23,408 nucleotides of DNA from a virus, in the IMG/VR virus record IMGVR_UViG_3300002142_000016, positions 1-23,408 of that record; one strand, 5' to 3'. Positions within the stretch are counted from its first letter, which is position 1. Each line of letters opens with the position of its first letter. The notes under the pieces were generated by a model. The model was not told where the DNA came from, made no database searches, and worked only from the letters and a program-made list of their open reading frames with translations. Position numbers and translations under genes: made by a program. This document shows positions 19,201-23,408 of the stretch, piece by piece.

Positions 19201-19635
19201 GGCCCAGTTAATAGTAAGGTTTGCTAAATTAATACCATTGTAATCAATAACATTTTCTGTTGTTTGAATGGAAAATACTTTAAGGTAACCATTTGCTTCT
19301 GTGTTACGCTTAGGAGTATAGCTCACTAAGTTAGCAAGTTTAACAACGCTGTCACGACGTTCGGCGGTGTCTAAATAATTTTCACGAGTGTTTAAGTCTG
19401 TGCGGAAGGCCAATGATTGACCCATAAATGCCATTACATCTAGTATGGCAATAAATTCTGATGATTCAATGTAGTCATTGAATGTTTCGGGGTAGTACAA
19501 CCGTACATAGTCAACAAAACTCTTACGCAGAGTTTCAAAATCGTAACTCTGGAAGTCAGCTTCGCGGTAGGTTTGGTAGATCCTTTTCCAATCTTCAACT
19601 CCAAATACTGCGGTTTGTCTAGTAGTTTTTGCCAT
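16222..19635 (-). CDS. 6: gp6-like baseplate wedge protein, 1137 aa
   Basis: This is the baseplate wedge protein that in T4 forms the ring joining the wedges around the hub (gp6, related to the baseplate J family). The N-terminal 120 residues carry the family core: a helical start (EDWKRIYQTYREADFQSYDF), YYPETFNDYIESSEFIAIL near 47-65, MAFMGQSLAFRTDLNTREN at 68-86, and YLDTAERRDSVVKLANLVSY near 87-106. The Asn-Tyr-Leu-Asp and Ser-Tyr-Thr-Pro elements are typical of J-like wedge proteins. T4 gp6 has 660 residues; the extra length here is beta-rich and lies in the middle and C-terminal parts. The last part again looks gp6-like (YFSELSAYLHQQMGDIVSS). A late promoter box and the weak site GATGGA lie just upstream. 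Its stop shares a base with the next ATG (TAATG), so it is coupled to the giant gene. Confidence 0.88.
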   Translation of the reverse strand: MAKTTRQTAVFGVEDWKRIYQTYREADFQSYDFETLRKSFVDYVRLYYPETFNDYIESSEFIAILDVMAFMGQSLAFRTDLNTRENYLDTAERRDSVVKLANLVSYTPKRNTEANGYLKVFSIQTTENVIDYNGINLANLTINWADPTNFDWQEQFNAIINSTLVNTQRVGRPGNRTTIQGIRTDEYTVNLIPGFLPVIPYSAVVDGVNMPFEAVSATAAGLAAGVEYVYEPSPLPNGKFGMLFRNDQLGFASSNTGFFFLFKQGVLQNQDFNLAERIANRAVNVNIEGVNNTDRWLYQLDNVGNIAREWDFVESVYTAAVEQQTTLRPLYSVTSRSNDQITMNFGDGVFSEIPVGFFRAYVRASNGLQYIINPEEMQSVVLSIAYISRTGQTETLTVTCGITEPVSNALARETIDEIKQRAPARYYTQNRMVNGEDYNNFPFTQYNSIIKSKALNRASIGTSRYLDLVDNTGKYSSTNTFGSDGALYESNELPTFLFSWLTTNDISDILSNRVEPILATEAAKQFYYANYPRPSLTALAVSWNLSTTLANETTGYFKNTAGIPVSVGVYASNNMKYIQIGSLIKFRSPTGYYFDANNRLVLGTPTRADEKLTIWASATAVYLDGTNQGLGNFANGLGPVVLNNYVPTNAQCVEVIPLFVTDLGTTVKQSALAQIELYRNFGLGYNNLTNTWYVITSTNLAVNATWNEDYAGDTSGANLDASWVVQFVTDGESYTVTTRALNYYFGSVLETRFFFYGDEQIYDSRTGTVIRDFVRVLKTNSRPDSNLPLDSDITMRIIAQPVQPDGYVDDYQVLVSWQDRDADGVPDDPDFFKEIVAPSVNSTTKLVFFQQIVDFDNLERYVLVDSGIVNDQYATLNNITLEKAQYLVGQVFYAYTDELFYILSITTAGTTALVATTEYVSRIGRQDLYYQYRHNSALTNRIDPGSSNIIDLYVVTQDYYTAYRNYIQDSTNTIPVPTPPTIDALSTEYAGLQNYKMISDNMIVNPVKFKPLFGAKAAEQLRATIKVIRASNSTASVSEIKSSVVANLDAYFAIENWDFGDTFYFSELSAYLHQQMGDIVSSAVLVPLNPQKSFGDLYEIRSAPNEIFVNAATVVDIQVIEALTSTNLRTAPGSGVI

Positions 19636-19654
19636 AATAATCCATCTTGTAAAT

Positions 19655-19662
19655 TATTTATC
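19655..19662 (-). promoter_or_regulatory. Candidate T4-type late promoter before the gp6-like gene
   Basis: The minus strand reads GATAAATA within the 53-base gap between gp25 and the gp6-like gene, 19 bases before the ATG. It matches the NATAAATA late box of marine T4-like phages and 7 of 8 bases of T4 TATAAATA. It directly follows a hairpin with a T-run, giving a terminator-then-promoter order in the largest gap of the window. It would drive gp6, the giant gene and the genes after it. Confidence 0.6.
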
Positions 19663-19664
19663 GC

Positions 19665-19686
19665 AAAAATAAACCACCCAGTTTAT
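19665..19686 (-). terminator. Weak candidate terminator or hairpin after gp25
   Basis: Two bases after the gp25 stop the minus strand has a perfect 6-base inverted repeat, ATAAAC and GTTTAT, around the loop TGGGTG. TTTT follows directly. The shape is that of an intrinsic terminator, but the stem has only one G-C pair, so it is at best leaky. It could instead be an RNA-end stabiliser or a chance palindrome in AT-rich DNA. Confidence 0.35.
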
Positions 19687-19688
19687 GT

Positions 19689-20063
19689 TTATGAATATCC
19701 AGCAGTTTGAGTTTGCTGGTCAAAATATAAACTTAAAAATTCAGTTGTTTGTCCAGGAACCATAGTTACTTGCAGTTCGATTAATATGCCATTTTCTTGT
19801 GGATACATGTCAGCAGATTGTAAATAAATTCGTGGGTCTAAGCTGGCTATACGCTGTATTTCTGCTAAAATAGCACGTTCAGTATCTTGTGTTTGATTTT
19901 CAAATATGTAATTCCATATTTGAGTTCCATATCCAGGGCGGCCAACTAATTGCCCTTGCTGTATATTAAGCGCATTCAGCAGATCACGCTTGACTAACTC
20001 AAAATCTACTAATGTAAATTTCTTTGTTTGCCCTATTGTATTAAATCCTTTGAATGTTGTCAT
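19689..20063 (-). CDS. 25: gp25-like baseplate wedge protein / sheath initiator, 124 aa
   Basis: This is the small baseplate protein that nucleates the contractile sheath and is conserved across myophages, type VI secretion and related injection machines (gp25/GPW family). Its length of 124 residues compares with 132 for T4 gp25. The central element LVGRPGYGTQIWNYIFE (39-55) is the family core with the turn before the conserved wedge helix. After it come a helix (ERAILAEIQRIASLDPRI) and a beta hairpin (GILIELQVTMVPGQT), the normal order of this fold. It starts 16 bases after the preceding gene, with a weak GAG site. Being next to gp6 is the usual order in marine T4-like phages, unlike T4 where gene 25 lies apart from gene 6. 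Confidence 0.92.
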   Translation of the reverse strand: MTTFKGFNTIGQTKKFTLVDFELVKRDLLNALNIQQGQLVGRPGYGTQIWNYIFENQTQDTERAILAEIQRIASLDPRIYLQSADMYPQENGILIELQVTMVPGQTTEFLSLYFDQQTQTAGYS

Positions 20064-20079
20064 AATTGTATTTACTCAG

Positions 20080-20916
20080 TTAAGCTTCATCATATGGTGC
20101 TTGATACGGTGGTAACCCCATTCGTTGTCTAATAATTGGATCATCTCCTTCGTATGGTGGTGCGTTAGGATCATTTAATGAATTAACCCCAGCATCTAAA
20201 TTTGAACCAAATCCACTAAGTCCTCCGGGTACACTTCCGTTAAGTGCTGCTCTTGCTTGTAATGCGCCTGCCTCCAGTGCAGCAGTATCAACTGCTTGGG
20301 GACTAAATTCTGGTATAGATATTTTATTGCTTCCTACAAGTTTAGTAAACGCAGAATTTAATGTTGCTCGATCAATTGTTCCTTCAAATCCCGGGGCCGG
20401 CACAACCCCTGCTACCGCCGCTGGTAATTTAAAATCACTAAAGTTAACGGCAAATTGTCCTTGCTTGGCCAATGAGTCCATTTGTGTCTTTATTGAGCCG
20501 GTGTCAATACTTGGTAAAGCACCTTTGGCCCAGTCTGTTGCAGGACCAACTCCAAACTTACTAGCATTTGCTAATAATCCACCAAGGTCGGCTGTTCCGC
20601 TAGTTAAACTACTTAAATTATTTGGAATTCCTGCCAATGTACTTGTTGAGAGACTACTAAGTGCGGTTGTTGCAGAGGATAATCCTCCGTTAGCAGCATT
20701 AAATATTTGTCCAATGGGGGCAGTTGCATCTGTTCCCGGTGTTATAATTTGTCCAGTTTGTACCATTGTGTCAAAACTAGATTTCATAAGTCCAAATTGG
20801 ATCTTATCTTGTAGTGCTGGATTTGTTAATATATCAGAAGCAGATGTTACACCATCTTTACCGGTCCAAACACTTGGACTTCTTAATACATCAACAAAAT
20901 TATTTGAAGTAGCCAT
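20080..20916 (-). CDS. Baseplate-associated structural protein, 278 aa (possible second half of a split protein)
   Basis: The start is ATG at 20916, 8 bases after the previous stop, with the clear ribosome site TAAGGA before it. Residues 14-30 (SPSVWTGKDGVTSASDI) and the next helix (LQDKIQFGLMKSSFDTMV) form a block that I remember from a longer protein in marine T4-like phages, where it follows the end of the preceding gene's product. The middle is Ala-, Ser- and Gly-rich and largely helical or disordered. The C-terminus has PYEGDDPIIRQRMGLPP (about 254-270), also a family signature. No catalytic residues, signal peptide or membrane segment were seen. Its place between the spike and gp25 suggests a baseplate hub or spike-associated role. 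I cannot name a T4 equivalent. Confidence 0.75.
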   Translation of the reverse strand: MATSNNFVDVLRSPSVWTGKDGVTSASDILTNPALQDKIQFGLMKSSFDTMVQTGQIITPGTDATAPIGQIFNAANGGLSSATTALSSLSTSTLAGIPNNLSSLTSGTADLGGLLANASKFGVGPATDWAKGALPSIDTGSIKTQMDSLAKQGQFAVNFSDFKLPAAVAGVVPAPGFEGTIDRATLNSAFTKLVGSNKISIPEFSPQAVDTAALEAGALQARAALNGSVPGGLSGFGSNLDAGVNSLNDPNAPPYEGDDPIIRQRMGLPPYQAPYDEA

Positions 20917-20924
20917 AATTGTCC

Positions 20925-21488
20925 TTATAAAAATCTTTCTCTAGTGCCGCACTTTAAATATCCAGCTGCTTCTAATTGCTCTGCGTTAAATCCATATTTG
21001 CCTAGGCCTAGATCGTTAGTCATTATATCAGCAGGTTGACATACACTTGCTGCACATGCTGCCATAATTGCTTGGACATTTGTAGTTGATAATGGACCAA
21101 TTGGTTCCGTTACAACTGATGTATCAACATAATCCGAGACAGTGATGCCATTATTAATTGGCACATCTAGTAACACTGGCAAGGATGATATAATAGTAAG
21201 CCCGGTGTTAATGCCGGTAATACCATTGGTTGATATAGCGCCACCATTATAAATGGCTAATAAAGGAATATCAGGTACACCGGCTGTTCCTCTGGATAGC
21301 CTAGACTGTGCAAATTCAATTGATGTAGTTTCTATGGGCTGTAATATGTCTCCGGATTGTAATCCTATAAAAGCACCTGCGGCCAGTTGTTCGAGATAAA
21401 CTCGCTCAGCTTCGGCGGCAGTAGTTCCGGCAGGAGCTTCTAGTGTAAATAACAATCCATTAGGAAGATTAAAAGTAAACTTGGCCAT
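20925..21488 (-). CDS. Baseplate-associated structural protein, 187 aa (possible first half of a split protein)
   Basis: This gene starts at a TAATG junction with the gp5-like gene; the nearest purine-rich site is AGGAA, about 10 bases upstream. Residues 1-50 form a compact N-terminal domain with FTFNLPNGLLFTLEAPAGTT, a helix (AAEAERVYLEQLAAGAFIGL) and SGDIL. This opening recurs in virion proteins encoded next to the spike in marine T4-like phages. The middle is Gly/Ile-rich, and the C-terminus has a Cys pair (MAACAASVCQPADIM) followed by FNAEQLEAAGYLKCGT (167-182). The last segment resembles a short helical motif that in relatives reads KPGT and continues into the sequence found at the start of the next gene. 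Function is unknown; a spike-tip or hub accessory is plausible. Confidence 0.75.
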   Translation of the reverse strand: MAKFTFNLPNGLLFTLEAPAGTTAAEAERVYLEQLAAGAFIGLQSGDILQPIETTSIEFAQSRLSRGTAGVPDIPLLAIYNGGAISTNGITGINTGLTIISSLPVLLDVPINNGITVSDYVDTSVVTEPIGPLSTTNVQAIMAACAASVCQPADIMTNDLGLGKYGFNAEQLEAAGYLKCGTRERFL

Positions 21489-23002
21489 TATGATACTGTT
21501 CCTGTATATCCCGATGGCAACGGTTTAGTATTTGGGGCCGTAGTCGGCTGTCCCGGTTCCATTGCTACTTCTACACTAATGCCTTTATTATGTAACGGAT
21601 ATGGCTCGTGTGTGGGTGCTCTTGTAACAATACTTTCTAGTCCAACCGGAGCAACTTGCCAGCCGGTTGCTTGATTGAATGATGTGTCCGGCATTACTCG
21701 TTTTTCTAATTTCTTAGGAGTTTCTATATTTTCTGCAGAACCGCCATTGAGATCAATTCCACCAGCTTGAAGTACCATAGCACTTCCAGCGTTCCACGAC
21801 CCTTTATTACTGACCAATGCTAAACTTCCATCTGCCTTTACAGCAATACGGGCTTTACTATATAACGTAGTTTCTTCTGTACTGTATAGTGTTAATTTCT
21901 TTTCAGTCTCTATTGTAGTGCCACCAATACTTTTCATATTAATTTTACCACCGGCAAACATATTAATATCTTTGTCTGCGTGAAGATTAATTGTTCCTTG
22001 TGTTCGTAGATTGACCGAGTTTGTAGCATATACATCTAGTGTGCCTTCTTGCCCAAACTCTAACCAAGTTTGTCCATTAGCGTGAATGATGTACAAGAAA
22101 TTACCATCATCGCTCATTGTAATTTGATGCCCGGCACTAGTTCTAATACGGACAAGATTGTCTTTACCTTCAATATTGCCGTCATCCATAACAATGTTAT
22201 GCCCACCGCGGCGGCCAATAACATTTACATCGTCATTTGTAATAGTACCTGCATCAATTTTCTGTTGTACGTCTTTTTCTTGTATCCCACTTTTGTATAC
22301 TGCTCGTCCAGGAGTGCTAACTCCGAATACAGCACTAGGGCTTTCTCGTTGACTGGTAGAACTAATAGGTCCACGTTTTGGATCTGCTAAAGTTCCTTGC
22401 TGAAACATTTCAGCTGCCAACACACTATGAACTGGTTTTGGTTGATTATAATATTGTGGATTATCATCAATTTGTTGATTGTTGGGATTGATTTCAGTTA
22501 CAGGTAATACCGTTGCACCTAGATAATAACTTTTTTGATCACTATTTTGTAAATCAAAATGTGTGCTTGCTCCTATAGCAGGAATCATATGTGTCATTCC
22601 TTGATCTGGGATACATCCTAAGTAATATCCTAGACTAGGGTCGCCGCCAGCAAATACGCACAATACACTAACACCCAAATCGGGTGTAGTAAACCACATG
22701 CCGTAACTTTGTGGATTGCCATCTAAGTATCCGCCAACACCATCAGTGTCGCCTTTTTTTCCTGGTTGTGGAGGTGTTGCTCCGTAGAATGACGGGCAAT
22801 AGCTAACCGTGCGCCACAAAGACGGATTCTCTGGATCATTGCCAGATAGTTGTTCAATATAAACTTGTAATCTTCCTTGACGTGTTGGATCAATATTATT
22901 TTTTACAACGCCAACGAATGGGCCAAAGTCCGCGGTCATGCCTCCGCGATCGTATTTGTAGTTTCTCGCTACGCCACTTGATCGTTGTATATTATCTGCC
23001 AT
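21488..23002 (-). CDS. 5: gp5-like baseplate hub / central spike, lysozyme-less, 504 aa
   Basis: This is the trimeric central spike that pierces the outer membrane when the sheath contracts. Residues 24-160 form the OB-fold hub domain: FGPFVGVVKNNIDPTRQGRL, then VYIEQLSG, SLWRTVSYCPSFYG and a VLCVFAGGDPSLGYYLGCIP end. T4 gp5 carries a lysozyme between the OB fold and the needle. Here there is no lysozyme-like segment, only a linker (about 160-260). Residues of about 262-420 form the beta-helix needle, with strands such as GHNIVMDDGN, AGHQITMSDDGN, INLHADKDINMFAGGKINM and TLYSTEETTLYSKARIAV. The C-terminal tail has TRAPTHEPYPLHNKG (about 460-475), a signature of marine T4-like gp5 proteins. 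AAGGA lies before the ATG, and the start overlaps the upstream stop as TAATG. Confidence 0.9.
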   Translation of the reverse strand: MADNIQRSSGVARNYKYDRGGMTADFGPFVGVVKNNIDPTRQGRLQVYIEQLSGNDPENPSLWRTVSYCPSFYGATPPQPGKKGDTDGVGGYLDGNPQSYGMWFTTPDLGVSVLCVFAGGDPSLGYYLGCIPDQGMTHMIPAIGASTHFDLQNSDQKSYYLGATVLPVTEINPNNQQIDDNPQYYNQPKPVHSVLAAEMFQQGTLADPKRGPISSTSQRESPSAVFGVSTPGRAVYKSGIQEKDVQQKIDAGTITNDDVNVIGRRGGHNIVMDDGNIEGKDNLVRIRTSAGHQITMSDDGNFLYIIHANGQTWLEFGQEGTLDVYATNSVNLRTQGTINLHADKDINMFAGGKINMKSIGGTTIETEKKLTLYSTEETTLYSKARIAVKADGSLALVSNKGSWNAGSAMVLQAGGIDLNGGSAENIETPKKLEKRVMPDTSFNQATGWQVAPVGLESIVTRAPTHEPYPLHNKGISVEVAMEPGQPTTAPNTKPLPSGYTGTVS

Positions 23003-23408
23003 TATTCGTCCTTCTTCATTAATTGATTTTCCCGAGCAAGTCGTTTTTCTGCATCAGTTAACGAAGCACTAGTTCCAGTAATATATACTCTAAACGGTTC
23101 GGTGCTGGAAACAGCGGGGCCTACAGCCGGATAAGCTACATTAGGTGGCCAACCCGGCGGAGCTCCTTCTGCAATAGTTGCATTAGGTTTTGCAGGCAGT
23201 GGATTACTATTAATTAATCTAGGATCAGTTGCGCCAAAGTTTTGACGTGCTACTGCTGCATTATTAATTGCTAATTCTTCTGCGGTGGGTCCACCTATTC
23301 CTCCTCGTCCACCTCCAATGGTAGCAGGATCTGTTCCGCGACCGCCATCAGTTCCGTCATCAGTCCAGTCTGAGTCATTGCCGTTTGCGTCTCCGTCTAT
23401 AGTGCCGC
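23002..23408 (-). CDS. Gly-rich structural protein of unknown function, C-terminal 134 residues (right edge)
   Basis: An open frame enters from the right edge and ends in TAA at 23004-23002, sharing a base with the gp5 ATG. The visible part begins with an acidic, Gly/Asp-rich stretch (DGDANGNDSDWTDDG, then GGGRGGIGG). A short helix follows (TAEELAINNAAVARQNFG), then a Pro-rich linker. The end is a strand-helix unit (PFRVYITGTSASLTDAEKR, then LARENQLMKKDE). The low-complexity front looks like a flexible linker. There is no recognisable domain. Coupling to gp5 suggests a baseplate or hub role; gp53 is one candidate by position only. The start lies outside the window. Confidence 0.6.
   Translation of the reverse strand, partial: GTIDGDANGNDSDWTDDGTDGGRGTDPATIGGGRGGIGGPTAEELAINNAAVARQNFGATDPRLINSNPLPAKPNATIAEGAPPGWPPNVAYPAVGPAVSSTEPFRVYITGTSASLTDAEKRLARENQLMKKDE

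Noticed and set aside
20064-20079. AGTAAATA before gp25 as a late promoter
   Set aside because: The core does not match ATAAATA, and the gap is only 16 bases.
20327-20944. A 205-codon plus-strand frame opposite the 278-aa structural gene
   Set aside because: It is antisense to a gene with a good ribosome site and recognisable family motifs. Its translation is a Pro/Leu/Val-rich mirror of that gene with no plausible start context, and all real genes here are on the minus strand.
22070-22390. Plus-strand frames opposite the gp5-like gene
   Set aside because: They are antisense to the conserved beta-helix region, and their Thr/Ile-rich composition mirrors it.
1-23408. tRNA genes, CRISPR arrays, insertion sequences or attachment sites
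   Set aside because: Coding density leaves no gap longer than 53 bases. I saw no cloverleaf, regular spacer-repeat array, transposase or integrase on either strand.

Overview
The window is a piece of the virion (tail and baseplate) gene cluster of a T4-like, contractile-tailed phage. Every supportable gene lies on the minus strand, so transcription runs from high to low coordinates. The genes are packed almost without gaps: three junctions share one base as TAATG, one is an ATGA overlap, and the largest gap between genes is 53 bases. The gp25 sheath initiator, a gp6-type wedge protein and a lysozyme-less gp5-type spike, together with ATAAATA-type late promoter boxes and AT-rich DNA, point to a marine T4-like myovirus (the pelagiphage, methylotroph phage and cyanophage group). 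This assignment rests on remembered family motifs, not on a search. The host cannot be fixed from this window.

Layout in transcription order: (1) 23408-23002, the end of a Gly-rich protein of unknown function. (2) 23002-21488, a gp5-like central spike with an OB fold and a beta-helix. (3) 21488-20925 and 20916-20080, two structural proteins that look like halves of one baseplate protein. (4) 20063-19689, gp25. (5) A 53-base gap with a weak hairpin and T-run, then a late promoter box. (6) 19635-16222, gp6-like wedge protein, longer than T4 gp6. (7) 16222-1793, a 4809-residue giant structural protein that fills over 60 percent of the window. (8) 1776-1639, a 45-codon gene whose second half is a paralogue of the start of the next gene. 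(9) 1642-1022, a 206-residue structural protein. (10) A late promoter box at the gene end, then 996-<1, a tail fibre running off the left edge.

The likely shared job is building the baseplate and its fibres. gp5 forms the membrane-puncturing hub, gp25 starts the sheath and gp6 forms the wedge ring. The giant protein sits where T4 has gp7, gp8 and other peripheral wedge genes, and probably acts as a peripheral wedge or host-contact scaffold. It is the most remarkable object here. It is a mosaic of degenerate cupredoxin-like repeats, two short carbohydrate-binding-like modules, a seven-repeat FG-GAP set (an integrin-alpha-like seven-bladed propeller) with beta modules inserted between blades, and at least eleven copies of a T7-fibre-like beta module.

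I saw no RNA gene, CRISPR array, insertion sequence, integrase or origin. No gap longer than 53 bases lacks a gene.
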